Shown here one piece after another: positions 53,301 to 62,558 of a stretch of 64,000 nt of DNA (positions are counted from its first letter, which is position 1; every line of letters begins with the position of its first letter). A program made the position numbers and the translations under genes. The notes under the pieces are model-generated. The model was not told where the DNA came from. It made no database searches and saw only the letters and a program-made list of their open reading frames with translations. Source of the DNA: Aquirufa lenticrescens (GTDB lineage: Bacteria > Bacteroidota > Bacteroidia > Cytophagales > Spirosomataceae); NCBI RefSeq assembly GCF_019916085.1, contig NZ_CP049834.1:403501-467500 (forward strand), read 5' to 3'.

Positions 53301-53605
53301 CGTTAGCTCAAGTGTCTAAGATCATGGTATTACGCACGGAAGATGTGGATAAAGATGGAAATCTCGACGTCATCGTAGGAGGTAACTTTAACGGTGCTTC
53401 GATGTACCAAGCGCGTTATGACGCATTCTTTGGCCTGATTCTAAAAGGAAATGGCAAAGGCGGATTCAAAACGCTTATCCCGACTGATACCGGATTGATG
53501 CTTGAAGGCGACATTCGCGACATAAAGCAGGTGAAGACTACCACAGGAATTTTGTACCTCGTAGCTCGTAATAACGATAAACTGCAGGTATTTAAGAAAT
53601 TATAG
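50312..53605 (+). CDS. Giant FG-GAP/VCBS-repeat lipoprotein with ASPIC/UnbV domain, locus B copy 2
   Basis: The ATG at 50312 gives a lipobox (FVLFGC, Cys near 18) followed by NSGDD. The 1097-residue product has about 13 Ca-loop motifs (DINNDGLVD, DYDKDGDLD, DYDGDGIKD and others) and an ASPIC/UnbV-like module in the middle ('GVGAKVILKTKDG', 'LLFGIGDLQQVDEMLVIWEN'). It lies four bases after copy 1 and is the same length, so the two probably arose by tandem duplication, though they now differ at most positions. It is followed after one base by the cytochrome c/FG-GAP gene. Confidence 0.88.
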   Translation: MRTHFFSILFFSFVLFGCNSGDDVVLFEKLDAEKTHIDFANNITETKDFNILDYLYFYNGGGVSAGDINNDGLVDLFFVSNQGKNKLYLNKGDMQFEDISVKAGIEGFSDWKTGVTMADVNADGFLDIYICAVGNYKGLEGSNELYINNGDNTFTEKSNEFGLDFTGFSTQAAFFDYDKDGDLDCYLLNHAVHNTRSYDRVNTRSLKDNEAGDYLYRNDGGKFVDVSKESGIYQAAMGYGLGISVADINNDGWLDIYVSNDFHEDDYYYINQKDGTYKEGIRDHFKHLSRFSMGSDVADINNDGFQDVMTLDMYPDDEKVEKSSVGEDPLDIYMYKLQFGYFNQYSRNCLQLNMGGQKFSDIAASSGVAATDWSWSTLMNDYDGDGIKDIFISNGILRRPNDLDYLKFVIGDSLHYGLPTSEKLDQEAIDLMPDGRVHNYIFKGAKDLRFVDKSIKWGFEDKGVSNGSTYADLDNDGDLDLVTNNLNEKASVYQNNSRQLLKHNFVKVKFKGDGGNTFGVGAKVILKTKDGQQLQQMMPTRGFMSSVEPTLLFGIGDLQQVDEMLVIWENEKMQIVKNPKINSTLTMEQKNANVNVKDYVFSAPVKPLFAEVTDGVNVPYQHQENVYFDFNRELLIPFKVSIEGPKIAVGDVNGDGLEDVYLSGAKYQAGQLLLQKGAGFVVSNQPVFKADSLYEDVDALFFDADGDTDLDLYVVTGGNEFYDKMPEQFDRLYTNDGKGNFTRALNALPPMYDNKSVVRPCDIDRDGDMDLFVGGRVVGYSYGASPRSYLLVNDGKGHFADKTAALAPELREAGMLTEAIWADIDKDGDQDLTVVGDWMPIKTFENNKGKFKLIENGLEEKTGFWSGITAADFDKDGDLDFIVGNLGTNTKLRKDLDGQLRMLIKDIDKNDTKEHIIAYNRGNDWFPINSKDEMGKQIPSIINKKYTAYHMFAGKTVEEIFGDKELEGADEKCVNMFESVYLENQGNKTFKMVALPALAQVSKIMVLRTEDVDKDGNLDVIVGGNFNGASMYQARYDAFFGLILKGNGKGGFKTLIPTDTGLMLEGDIRDIKQVKTTTGILYLVARNNDKLQVFKKL

Positions 53606-53606
53606 G

Positions 53607-55082
53607 ATGCGGACTCTGCTGGCAATTGCTCTCTTTTCGATTTTTTCTTATGAGTTTCCAAGTTGCTCGAACAAGGCAGCCGAAGGAAAAGAGCTGGCCA
53701 AAACGTATTGCGCTTCTTGCCATCTACTTCCAGATCCCGCGAGTTTGCCTAAAAATGTGTGGCAATACAGCACACTACCCTATATGGGTATTATGATGGG
53801 CGTGGACAAAGAGATCGGGATGTTAGAGAAACCGCTTTCGGATTACACGATTTTAGGTCCAGGTTCCCAAATGATTCCAGATGAGGATTGGGAAAAGATC
53901 AAAGCCTATTATTTAGAGGAGGCGCCCAAGACCTTGGAAATGCCGGCTTATATTCCTTTGCCTACGCAGACCCTATTCGAAGCCGAACCTATTGTGGCCA
54001 CCTTGCCTGGAACGACTCTCCCTAATATGACGGCGATTCGCATCGATGCACGTCGTCATCAAATCACGGCGGGAGATCAATCGAATCGCGTGATTTGGAA
54101 ATGGGATGCTGCGGGTAAATTACTGGAGACTAAGAAAGATCAAGATGCCTTAACGGATATTACTTTGTTGGGCTCAGAAACCTTGTATACGTTCATTGGA
54201 ACAACGACACAGGCGAATCCGGATGTGAATGGATTTGTGAGTCAAGCTTCAACAGGTAAGAAATTATTGCAAGGATTGAATCGCCCGATTGGATTAGTTT
54301 CGGCTAATTTAGATAAGGAGGCTGGCGATGAATTAATCACGTCTGAATTCGGATTCAAAGTGGGTGGAATGAGTATTTGGAAGCTGAATAAAGGGTCCTT
54401 CAAAAAACAAGTATTGAATCCTCAAACCGGAGCCACAAAAACGATTGTACGCGATTTTACGGGAGACGGTCGACTGGATATTTTAGCGCAATTCGCCCAA
54501 GGTGATGAGCGCATTTTGCTGTATGAGAATCTGGGTGGTTTGAAATTTAAAGAAAAACAGTTGCTTCGCTTTCCGTCTATTTATGGATCCTCCTCTTTCG
54601 ATGTGGTTGATATCGATGGAGACAAGGACTTGGATATCATTTATACGGCAGGGGATAATGCCGATTTTACGACAGTTTTGAAGCCATACCACGGGATGTA
54701 TATTTTCGAGAATACCGGGGGATTTAATTTTAAGCAGAAGGCTTTCTTCTCTCAAAATGGCGCGACTAAAGTGATGCCTGGCGATTTCGATGGCGATGGT
54801 GATGCGGATTTGATATCAATTGCTTTGTTCCCTGATGTGGCGGCTAGACCGGGCGAAGGGGCGATGTATTTTGAAAATAAAAAAGGGACGTTTGTTCCGA
54901 TGACTTTACCTATTCAACATTTGGGTCGTTGGTCTGTGATGGACGTGGCAGATCTAGATGGGGATGGTGATTTAGATGTAGCCTTTGGCTCACATGCTGT
55001 GGCTAAATTCCCACAAGGGGGATTTGACCCTCAATGGAAACAGGCAAAAGGTCTGCTGATTTTACGAAATAAAACAAAATGA
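53607..55082 (+). CDS. Cytochrome c / FG-GAP-repeat lipoprotein (locus B)
   Basis: The 491-residue product has a signal region ending in 'EFPSC' (Cys20, a weak lipobox), a monoheme cytochrome c module with CASCH at C35, C38, H39 followed by 'LLPDPASLP', a probable axial Met in 'QMIPDEDWEKIKAYYLEEAP', and a propeller with about four Ca-loop motifs (DFTGDGRLD, DFDGDGDAD, DLDGDGDLD). It shares this layout and the 'C..CH...PDP' and 'M....W..I..YY' patterns with the locus A protein at 19282-20751. Its stop overlaps the next ATG (ATGA). I infer electron transfer linked to the SusCD/FG-GAP system. Confidence 0.85.
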   Translation: MRTLLAIALFSIFSYEFPSCSNKAAEGKELAKTYCASCHLLPDPASLPKNVWQYSTLPYMGIMMGVDKEIGMLEKPLSDYTILGPGSQMIPDEDWEKIKAYYLEEAPKTLEMPAYIPLPTQTLFEAEPIVATLPGTTLPNMTAIRIDARRHQITAGDQSNRVIWKWDAAGKLLETKKDQDALTDITLLGSETLYTFIGTTTQANPDVNGFVSQASTGKKLLQGLNRPIGLVSANLDKEAGDELITSEFGFKVGGMSIWKLNKGSFKKQVLNPQTGATKTIVRDFTGDGRLDILAQFAQGDERILLYENLGGLKFKEKQLLRFPSIYGSSSFDVVDIDGDKDLDIIYTAGDNADFTTVLKPYHGMYIFENTGGFNFKQKAFFSQNGATKVMPGDFDGDGDADLISIALFPDVAARPGEGAMYFENKKGTFVPMTLPIQHLGRWSVMDVADLDGDGDLDVAFGSHAVAKFPQGGFDPQWKQAKGLLILRNKTK

Positions 55083-57592
55083 AAATAAGCCTAAGGGTAA
55101 TCCTATTATTGCTACTCTGTGGCCACATGACTTTCGCCCAGCGCAAAGGTTATGTCATATTTAGTGGAAAAATTGTTGATGTGGAGAATAAAGCGCCTAT
55201 CGCTGGTGCTTCGGTCTTTTTCTCAGGTTCCTCTGCTGGTGGAACCACGGATTCACTAGGGGTATTTACGGTGACGATTGCGGCTAGATCCTATCAGGTC
55301 ATCGCGAGAAGCCTCGGTTATAAATACAAAACCTTCCGCTTAGATCTCTCTAAAAATACCCAAACCACCATCGAATTAGAACGCTCCGAGCAATTATTAG
55401 GCGAGGTGGTGATCACCGCTGAAAAGGCCGATGCGAATGTGAATCGCGCAATGATGGGGGTGGAGAAAATGTCTTCCAAAACCTTGAAAAAACTGCCTAC
55501 CTTAATGGGAGAGGCCGATGTGATTCGCAGTATTTTGTTGCTACCGGGCGTTTCGACGGTGGGTGAAGGGGCTTCAGGATTCAATGTACGTGGGGGTAAT
55601 GTGGATCAAAATCTCGTTTTACTCGATGGGGTGCCTCTTTTTAATACCTCCCATTTATTCGGATTCTTCACTGGTTTTAATGCCGATATGGTGCAGGATT
55701 TGAGCTTGTACAAAGGTGGTATTCCATCGATGTACGGCGGTCGCGCGTCTTCTGTTTTAGATGTGCGCGTGAAGGAAGGTGACTTTGAGAAGTGGTCATT
55801 GCAAGGTGGTGTAGGACCTATTTCGTCTCGCATTTTAGTCGACGGACCCTTAGTCAAAGGGAAGACCTCTTTAATCGTGGGTGCCCGCGGTTCGATCTCC
55901 GACTTTTATATGAAGTATTTTCCTAATCCGAGTCTTGCGAAAAGCAAGGCGGATTTCTATGATGTGAACTTTAAGTTAACGCATCGTTTTGGAAAAAATC
56001 AGCGTATTTCCTTGTCAGGTTATGCAAGTAATGACGGTTTCAAATTCGCGCAGGATACGCTTTATTCCTGGAATACGAAGGCATTAAGCTTTAAACACAA
56101 TGCCTTATTGAAAGGGGATTTATCCCATAATTTTACCGCCTTTTATAGCGATTATACCTATGGAATTGAGGGTCAAAAAAGCGGCTTGGAATTCGTTTGG
56201 AAACCATCTATCATTCAAACATCCATCAAGGAAGAATTGAGTAAGGACTTAGGTAAATATGGTCGCTTAGATGCTGGTGCGGAATTATCTGCCTTTACGA
56301 ACGATGCGGGCAGTTTCTTGCCTAACTCGTCCTCTTCTAAGGTAGATAAGTTTGCGATGTCTACGGAACACACACGTGAGATGGCGGCTTATGTGGGACA
56401 TAGTTTACCCTTGGGTAAGAAATTAAGTTTGGATTACGGTCTTCGCTATGCTTCTTATCAATTACTAGGTCCGGGTGATTTCTACCAATATAAACTAGGC
56501 ACTCCCCGCGAAATTAATACGATCACGGACACCCTAAGCGCAGCTTCTAACGAGGTCGTGGCGACGTATGGTGGATTCGAACCGCGTCTTTCATTCGCTA
56601 TTAAATTAGATACGAGTTTCTCGATCAAAATCGGTTTCAACCGCATGCAGCAGTTCCGCCACTTATTGTCGAACACGATGGCCGTTTCACCCTCTGATAT
56701 TTGGAAGAATTCGAACCAACAAATTCCACCCCAAATCGCGGATCAATATTCCATCGGTTTCTTCAAGAACTTCACGAATGCCTCGAACGCCGTTTTCGAA
56801 ACCTCAGCGGAGTTCTATTATAAGAACTTAAACAATGTTGTGGATTATGTAGATGGTGCGCAATTATACTTAAATCCTACGGTGGAAACACAGTTATTAG
56901 TGGGGAAAGGGATGGCTTACGGGGGAGAATTCTTCTTGAAAAAGTCACGCGGTAAGCGATTGACGGGTTGGATTTCGTATACCTATGCGCGTACGTTTAG
57001 GACAATTCAGGCGAATGAGAATCAGAAAGAAGCGAACTTTGGGATTCAATTTCCGGCAAACTTTGATACGCCTCACACCTTTAAATTTGTGTTGAATAAT
57101 CGCTGGACGAACCGCATCTCCTTCAATGCGAACTTTACGTATACAACGGGTCGCCCGATCACGTATCCGAATGGGCGTTACAAGATTTATTCGTTTAATG
57201 ATCTGTACGATTATGCCGTGGCGACCGGGATTTTCCCGCGACCAGGTTTGGACCAAACCTCTTACACCTACAACGGGACGAAGTACACCTATCTAACCTC
57301 GAAAGAGATCAAGGAACTATTGGACGGCTATTCTACGGCTTCTTTCACCCTAAGAAACGCGGAACGCATTCCAGATTACATCCGATTAGATGTGGGGATT
57401 ACGATTGATCCAAAACCCGGCAAGCGTTGGCAAGGAAGCTGGAACTTCTCGATCTATAATTTATTAGGTCGCCAAAACGCCTACTCCGTCTATTTCCGTT
57501 CTTCGACAGGCGAAATCAACCAAGCGAAAACCTACCAGTTGTCGGTTTTAGGCGCCGCGATTCCATCCATCACTTATAACTTCAAATTCTAA
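55079..57592 (+). CDS. TonB-dependent receptor with N-terminal carboxypeptidase-regulatory-like domain
   Basis: The 837-residue product has a signal peptide (cleavage near FAQ, residue 20), a CarboxypepD_reg-like domain (about 25-110), a plug ('ADVIRSILLLPGVSTVGEGASGFNVRGG' region, with 'LLDGVPLFNTSHLFGFF') and a barrel with aromatic C-terminus (YNFKF). It is not a SusC: it lacks the 'DGVP..ASIYG' pair and is shorter. Receptors of this type are typically paired with DUF4249 lipoproteins, as here. It is coupled to the cytochrome gene (four-base overlap) and to DUF4249 (one-base overlap). Confidence 0.9.
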   Translation: MKISLRVILLLLLCGHMTFAQRKGYVIFSGKIVDVENKAPIAGASVFFSGSSAGGTTDSLGVFTVTIAARSYQVIARSLGYKYKTFRLDLSKNTQTTIELERSEQLLGEVVITAEKADANVNRAMMGVEKMSSKTLKKLPTLMGEADVIRSILLLPGVSTVGEGASGFNVRGGNVDQNLVLLDGVPLFNTSHLFGFFTGFNADMVQDLSLYKGGIPSMYGGRASSVLDVRVKEGDFEKWSLQGGVGPISSRILVDGPLVKGKTSLIVGARGSISDFYMKYFPNPSLAKSKADFYDVNFKLTHRFGKNQRISLSGYASNDGFKFAQDTLYSWNTKALSFKHNALLKGDLSHNFTAFYSDYTYGIEGQKSGLEFVWKPSIIQTSIKEELSKDLGKYGRLDAGAELSAFTNDAGSFLPNSSSSKVDKFAMSTEHTREMAAYVGHSLPLGKKLSLDYGLRYASYQLLGPGDFYQYKLGTPREINTITDTLSAASNEVVATYGGFEPRLSFAIKLDTSFSIKIGFNRMQQFRHLLSNTMAVSPSDIWKNSNQQIPPQIADQYSIGFFKNFTNASNAVFETSAEFYYKNLNNVVDYVDGAQLYLNPTVETQLLVGKGMAYGGEFFLKKSRGKRLTGWISYTYARTFRTIQANENQKEANFGIQFPANFDTPHTFKFVLNNRWTNRISFNANFTYTTGRPITYPNGRYKIYSFNDLYDYAVATGIFPRPGLDQTSYTYNGTKYTYLTSKEIKELLDGYSTASFTLRNAERIPDYIRLDVGITIDPKPGKRWQGSWNFSIYNLLGRQNAYSVYFRSSTGEINQAKTYQLSVLGAAIPSITYNFKF

Positions 57593-58653
57593 TGAGACAC
57601 TTACTCTTATTTTTCTGTGCCTTGTTTCTTTTGAGTTCTTGCGAGACGGAGATCGAGGATTTTCAAACCCAAAACCTGAGTTCAGCCATCGTTGTCTACG
57701 GCGAAATTTCTAACGTAGATGGTCCCTATAATGTTCGCTTGAATTATGTGAGCGGATATTCCCCTTATGACCCTACTCAATTTTCGGGCCAGCCTATCAC
57801 GGATGCGAATGTGCGCCTGATAGATGGTAATGGCAAGGAAACGGCGTATTATGAGAAGAGTAAGGGCTATTATTTAAGTCCAACAGGATTTAAAGGAGAA
57901 ATAGGCCAAAAGTATAAATTGCGTATCAAGTTATTGGATGGAAAAACAATCGAATCGAATTTCCAAACCATCAACGCGGCCCCGGCTCTCGCTGAATTTT
58001 CGTATTCCTTTAAGGATGCAACGAAGGTAGAGGATATGCGCTTCCCACTCACGGCAAGTATCAAAGATCCCAAGGCTACGGAAGATTTTTATTTCGTGAA
58101 GCGCCAGGATTTCCGTCAGTTTTTATTAACCTGCCCTCCACCGCCTGCACCCCCAGCACCAGTGCCACCATGTAATTGCAAATGTTGGCAAGCTCCGCAA
58201 AATACGCAACCCTATTTAGTAGATGATTTTCTACTGAACGGTAAGAATTTGTCTTTGGATTTAGGTCAACTACCTTATGAAGATTTCAATGATTGGGTGG
58301 TACAACTAGAAGTGTATTCGGTCTCTAAAGAAACACATACGTATTGGAAACGATTAGAGGATCAACGCAAATTAAATGGAGGGATTTTTGATAAGGTGCC
58401 TGCTCAGGTAATTGGTAATTTGAAATGCACGAGCGATCCAACGCAGGAGGTTTTAGGCTATTTTATGGTGGGCGGATTAACACAGAAAAGATTAACGGTG
58501 GATCGTTTTAATGGCATTCCTACGGAGGCTTATCAGAAACTTTTGTTCTACGTAGACTTCAATAATGTGCGCTATAAAGACATCCCACTTTGGAATTGCA
58601 AAGACGCCGCTTTCATCAAATATAACCTCGGATATTCCTTGCCTCCATTATAA
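57592..58653 (+). CDS. DUF4249 lipoprotein
   Basis: The 353-residue product has a lipobox (FLLSSC, Cys17) followed by acidic residues (ETEIED), and the DUF4249 beta-rich pattern: 'SAIVVYGEISNVDGPYNVRLNYV' near the N-terminus, 'GYYLSPTGFKGEIGQKYKLRI', and C-terminal 'YFMVGG' and 'YVDFNN'. An unusual Pro- and Cys-rich insert occurs at about residues 181-200 (CPPPPAPPAPVPPCNCKCW). DUF4249 proteins are thought to act as surface partners of TonB receptors; the function is not known. The ATG overlaps the receptor stop (TAATG). Confidence 0.85.
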   Translation: MRHLLLFFCALFLLSSCETEIEDFQTQNLSSAIVVYGEISNVDGPYNVRLNYVSGYSPYDPTQFSGQPITDANVRLIDGNGKETAYYEKSKGYYLSPTGFKGEIGQKYKLRIKLLDGKTIESNFQTINAAPALAEFSYSFKDATKVEDMRFPLTASIKDPKATEDFYFVKRQDFRQFLLTCPPPPAPPAPVPPCNCKCWQAPQNTQPYLVDDFLLNGKNLSLDLGQLPYEDFNDWVVQLEVYSVSKETHTYWKRLEDQRKLNGGIFDKVPAQVIGNLKCTSDPTQEVLGYFMVGGLTQKRLTVDRFNGIPTEAYQKLLFYVDFNNVRYKDIPLWNCKDAAFIKYNLGYSLPPL

Positions 58654-58664
58654 ATATAGTATGC

Positions 58665-58695
58665 TTGCATAATAGTTTTTTTCTCTGCAAATTTG
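58665..58695 (+). promoter_or_regulatory. Candidate promoter for the acyl-CoA dehydrogenase gene
   Basis: TTG (58665-58667), a 20-nt spacer and CAAATTTG (58688-58695; one mismatch to TAnnTTTG) end 22 nt before the ATG at 58718. Confidence 0.5.
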
Positions 58696-58717
58696 TTACA
58701 ACCTAAACGTTATAACC

Positions 58718-60505
58718 ATGGCAAAAGAATACGACCGTCGCAACCTAGACTTTATTTTAAAAGAGGTTTTTGATACTGCTTCCCTGTGTAACTATCCTCG
58801 TTACGCGGATTATACACCCGATATGTTTGATATGGTATTGGATTCTGCTGATGCCATTGCCGAAAAATATTTACGCCCCATTTATGTAGATTCAGATCGC
58901 AAAGCGGCTGAATTAGTCGATGGAGTCGTACACGTTCACCCCGGAATTGAGCCTTATATGAAGGAGATGGGGGAGTCTGGAATGATCGGTTGTACGTTTG
59001 ATTTCGAACACGGTGGTCAGCAAGTTCCCTCCATGATCGGTGGAGCACACGAATTCATTCGTGGTGCGGCGCACAATTCAGCGGTGATGTTCACGGGATT
59101 ATCCCACGGGGCAGCACATTTAATTGCCTCTTTTGGTTCGAAAGAATTAGCCGATACTTACGTTCCTAACATGCTTTCAGGCAAGTGGGCAGGCACGATG
59201 TGTTTGACCGAGCCTCAGGCAGGAAGTTCCTTGAACGATGCGTCTACTTCTGCTAAAGATTTAGGAGACGGAACGTATGCGATTAAAGGTCAAAAAATAT
59301 TCATTTCAGGAGGAGATAATCACTTCTCAGAAAATATCATTCACTTGGTTTTAGCTCGTTTAGAGGGCGCTCCAGCGGGTACGAAAGGGATTTCCCTTTT
59401 CGTAGTGCCTAAGAAGCGCATCGAAAATGGAACATTAGTGAATAACGAAGTGGTCTCTTTAGGCGTCTATCATAAGATGGGCCAAAAAGCTACACCAGCA
59501 CTTCACCTCTCTTTTGGCGACAAAGGAAACTCGATCGGTTACCTAGTAGGCGAACCGAATAAAGGGTTGTCTTATATGTTCCAAATGATGAACGAAGCGC
59601 GTCTAGGCGTGGGAATGGGTGGAGCTTACATTGCTTCCGCTGCATACCATGCTTCGAAGCAATATGCAAATGAGCGCGCACAGGGTCGTTTATTAACGAA
59701 CAAAGATCCAAACACACCGCCTACATTAATCAAAAACCACCCCGATGTGCAGCGTATGTTGTACTTCCAAAAAGCCATCGTCGAAGGCTCCATGGGCTTA
59801 TTGTTCCAATGCTTTATGTGGGATGATTTAGCGAAAAGCTTAGACGGGGAAGAGAAAAAAGAAGCTCAAATGATGCTGGACTTGATGACAACCGTAGCTA
59901 AAACCTATCCAGCAGAGATGGGAACACAGGCGGTTAATCAAGGCTTGCAAGTATTAGGAGGCTACGGATACACCGAAGATTTCCCATTAGAGCAAATGGC
60001 TCGCGACGTGCGGATTATGTCGATCTACGAAGGAACAACCGGTATTCACGGCTTGACTTTATTAGGTCGCGGTATTCCAGCGAACAATGGAGCGGCTTTG
60101 CAGACCTTAGGAAAGTTAGTTTACGCAGACATTGCCGTGGCAAAAGGTCACGATAACCTAAGCAAATATGCGGAAATGCTAGAGAAAGAATTAGAAAATC
60201 TAACGAAAGTAACGATGCATAAATTAGGTTTCGCGATGAAAGGCGAAATCGAAGTATTCTTAGCGGATTCGACCTTGTATATGGAGTTGTTCGGCTTGAT
60301 TACTGTCGCTTGGCAATGGTTAAAGCAAGGTCATGTGGCGGCCGCGGCCTTAGCCAAAGGTGGTTTAAGCACGGAAGACGAAGCTTTCTACAAGGATAAG
60401 ATTCACACGATGAAATTCTTCTACCACTACGAGGTGCCTAAGGCTTTGGGTTTATCAAAGCGTTTGATGGATGAAGAAGTTTTGACTATTTTTGATCACA
60501 AATAA
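58718..60505 (+). CDS. Acyl-CoA dehydrogenase
   Basis: The 595-residue product is a long-form acyl-CoA dehydrogenase: N-terminal helical domain, the flavin motif '[15 protein letters not shown]', middle beta-domain ('[12 protein letters not shown]'), and C-terminal helices with '[34 protein letters not shown]', which contains the catalytic Glu of the family in 'YEGT'. A 600-residue length with a C-terminal extension is typical of the AidB/FadE-like group used in beta-oxidation in Bacteroidota. The enzyme needs an electron-transfer flavoprotein that is not in the window. The M1 peptidase gene starts eight bases downstream. Confidence 0.93.
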   Translation: MAKEYDRRNLDFILKEVFDTASLCNYPRYADYTPDMFDMVLDSADAIAEKYLRPIYVDSDRKAAELVDGVVHVHPGIEPYMKEMGESGMIGCTFDFEHGGQQVPSMIGGAHEFIRGAAHNSAVMFTGLSHGAAHLIASFGSKELADTYVPNMLSGKWAGTMCLTEPQAGSSLNDASTSAKDLGDGTYAIKGQKIFISGGDNHFSENIIHLVLARLEGAPAGTKGISLFVVPKKRIENGTLVNNEVVSLGVYHKMGQKATPALHLSFGDKGNSIGYLVGEPNKGLSYMFQMMNEARLGVGMGGAYIASAAYHASKQYANERAQGRLLTNKDPNTPPTLIKNHPDVQRMLYFQKAIVEGSMGLLFQCFMWDDLAKSLDGEEKKEAQMMLDLMTTVAKTYPAEMGTQAVNQGLQVLGGYGYTEDFPLEQMARDVRIMSIYEGTTGIHGLTLLGRGIPANNGAALQTLGKLVYADIAVAKGHDNLSKYAEMLEKELENLTKVTMHKLGFAMKGEIEVFLADSTLYMELFGLITVAWQWLKQGHVAAAALAKGGLSTEDEAFYKDKIHTMKFFYHYEVPKALGLSKRLMDEEVLTIFDHK

Positions 60506-60513
60506 GAAGTATT

Positions 60514-62457
60514 ATGTTTAAAAAACACGTATTCCTGGGTTTAGCGTTGTTATTATCAACTGCTGCGTTAGCTCAAAGTAAGTATTCCGCGTACGAATTG
60601 TTTCATCCGCTTTGGAATTATGGACCTGTTTCTCCTGCGCGTTCTGCAGCGGGTGTTCCTGGACCAGGCTACTGGCAGAACTCGGCTGATTACAAGATTG
60701 CCGTTTCATTAGATGATGTAGCAAATAAAATCACGGGCGATGTAGAAATTACCTACAAGAATAATTCTCCAGATAAGTTGCCGTTTTTGTGGTTGCAATT
60801 AGACCAAAATAGCTTCAATACCCAGTCTCGCGGAGGCAAGACGACGCCTATTTCGGGTGGACGTTTTGGGAATTTAGCTTTCCAAGGTGGTTACAAAATC
60901 GAAAGTGTAACGATCGATGGTAAGCCGGCAAACTTCATTGTGGAAGATACACGGATGCAGATTCGTTTGGCTTCACCTTTGGCAGAAAAAATAGGCACTG
61001 CTAAGATCAAAATTGCTTATTCATTCACTTCTCCGGAGAATGCTTCGGACAGAATGGGTATCCAACAAACTAAAAATGGCGCAATCTACACAGTGGCGCA
61101 GTGGTTTCCCCGCGTTTGTGTATACGATGACATCGAGGGATGGAACGTATTGCCTTATTTAGGGGCGGGCGAATTCTATTTAGAATACGGCAATTTCGAA
61201 TATTCAATCAATGCCCCGGCATCACACATCGTGGTGGGTTCAGGTGAATTGTTGAATCCAACGGAAGTTTATACGGCTGATCAGGTAAAGAAATGGGCTG
61301 CGGCTGCGAACTCGGAAACAACGGTCGTAATTCGTTCGGCGGCTGAGGTGACAGATCCAGCTTCTCGTCCGGCGAAAGATCGCTTGACATGGAAATTTAA
61401 GTGCAACAATGCGCGGGATGTGGCTTTTGCATCGTCTAAATCATTTATCCTAGATGCTTGTCGAATCAATCTACCTAGCGGCAAGAAATCTCTAGCTGTG
61501 TCTGTTTATCCGGTAGAATCAGATGGCAAAGACGCTTGGGGGCGTTCATCAGAATACGTGAAAGCATCGATTGAGCATTATTCGAACTGGTTATACGAGT
61601 ATACCTATCCGGTAGCGACGAATGTTGCAGGTATCGTTTCAGGTATGGAATATCCAGGTATCATTTTCTGTGGATACAAGGATAAAACGGCTTCTTTATG
61701 GGGCGTAACGGACCACGAATTTGGCCATAACTGGTTCCCCATGATCGTAGGATCTAACGAGCGCAAATTTGCTTGGATGGATGAGGGGTTCAATACCTTT
61801 ATCAATTTCTATTCGACGGATGCTTTCAATAAAGGCGAATACAAGAATCGTAAATTTGATATGCATACGATGGCGAAATCGATGTTCCGCGAAACGGCAG
61901 ATCCGATTATGTCGATTCCGGATGTGATTCAAACGCGTAATTTAGGCTGGGAGGCGTACAATAAACCTGGTTTTGGATTGCGCATCTTACGTGAGCATAT
62001 CTTAGGACCAGATCGTTTTGATTATGCTTTTAAAAATTATATTGCCAAATGGGCATTCAAACACCCTACTCCAATGGACTTCTTCCGTGCAATGGAAGAT
62101 GGCGCTGGTGAGGATTTAGGTTGGTTCTGGAGAGCTTGGTTCTATGAACTTTGGAAACTAGATCAATCCGTAAAAGATGTAGATTACGTAGAACAAGATC
62201 CTGCAAAGGGTGCTGTCATTACGATCGAAAACTTAGACAAGATGGCGATGCCAGCAGTGGTGGAAGTGGAATTAACGAGCGGAGAAAAAGAACGCTTTAC
62301 GTTCCCGGTGGAGATTTGGCAGCGAGGTTCTAGCTGGACGTTCCGCACTTCGACCAAGCTTCCGATTAAATCGGTGGTGATTGATCCAGATCATTCATTC
62401 CCGGATATGGATTCGAAGAATAATACGTGGAAGCCGCTGAGTGTTCGCTCAAGGTAA
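60514..62457 (+). CDS. Secreted M1 family metallopeptidase
   Basis: The 647-residue product has a signal peptide ([21 protein letters not shown]) and the M1 gluzincin motif HEFGH (H401, E402, H405) with the third zinc ligand Glu424 in 'WMDEGFNTF', the correct HExxH-x18-E spacing. The N-terminal part is the usual beta-saddle domain. The substrate-binding GxMEN is represented by 'SGMEYPG'; replacement of Asn by Tyr is common in this bacterial subgroup. It is an aminopeptidase-like enzyme of the periplasm or surface. It is in an operon with the acyl-CoA dehydrogenase, with no obvious functional link, and a terminator follows. Confidence 0.92.
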   Translation: MFKKHVFLGLALLLSTAALAQSKYSAYELFHPLWNYGPVSPARSAAGVPGPGYWQNSADYKIAVSLDDVANKITGDVEITYKNNSPDKLPFLWLQLDQNSFNTQSRGGKTTPISGGRFGNLAFQGGYKIESVTIDGKPANFIVEDTRMQIRLASPLAEKIGTAKIKIAYSFTSPENASDRMGIQQTKNGAIYTVAQWFPRVCVYDDIEGWNVLPYLGAGEFYLEYGNFEYSINAPASHIVVGSGELLNPTEVYTADQVKKWAAAANSETTVVIRSAAEVTDPASRPAKDRLTWKFKCNNARDVAFASSKSFILDACRINLPSGKKSLAVSVYPVESDGKDAWGRSSEYVKASIEHYSNWLYEYTYPVATNVAGIVSGMEYPGIIFCGYKDKTASLWGVTDHEFGHNWFPMIVGSNERKFAWMDEGFNTFINFYSTDAFNKGEYKNRKFDMHTMAKSMFRETADPIMSIPDVIQTRNLGWEAYNKPGFGLRILREHILGPDRFDYAFKNYIAKWAFKHPTPMDFFRAMEDGAGEDLGWFWRAWFYELWKLDQSVKDVDYVEQDPAKGAVITIENLDKMAMPAVVEVELTSGEKERFTFPVEIWQRGSSWTFRTSTKLPIKSVVIDPDHSFPDMDSKNNTWKPLSVRSR

Positions 62458-62461
62458 GAAT

Positions 62462-62493
62462 AAAAGACTCTCAGAAATGGGGGTCTTTTTTTT
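62462..62493 (+). terminator. Intrinsic terminator after the M1 peptidase gene
   Basis: AAAAGACTC (62462-62470) pairs with GGGTCTTTT (one G-T pair) across a ten-base loop, followed by eight T in total. Confidence 0.75.
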
Positions 62494-62556
62494 ATCAGTA
62501 AACTGATAGGTTTGGAGTTGAAATAACATCATCTTAGTGGGAAATAACCCCACTAA
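62493..62556 (+). promoter_or_regulatory. Palindrome, -7 box and hairpin before a small ORF
   Basis: TATCAGTAAACTGATA (62493-62508) is a 7-bp palindrome with an AA centre. It overlaps TAGGTTTG (62507-62514), an exact TAnnTTTG. TTAGTGGG (62534-62541) and CCCACTAA (62549-62556) form a stem with a seven-base loop, ending two bases before the ATG at 62559. Together they suggest a promoter with an operator and a leader hairpin that would mask the start site. Confidence 0.45.
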
Positions 62557-62558
62557 TC

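Noticed and set aside
42371-58653. Locus B considered as a classical polysaccharide utilisation locus
   Set aside because: No glycoside hydrolase, polysaccharide lyase, sulfatase or hybrid regulator is encoded, so a glycan target is not supported by enzymes.
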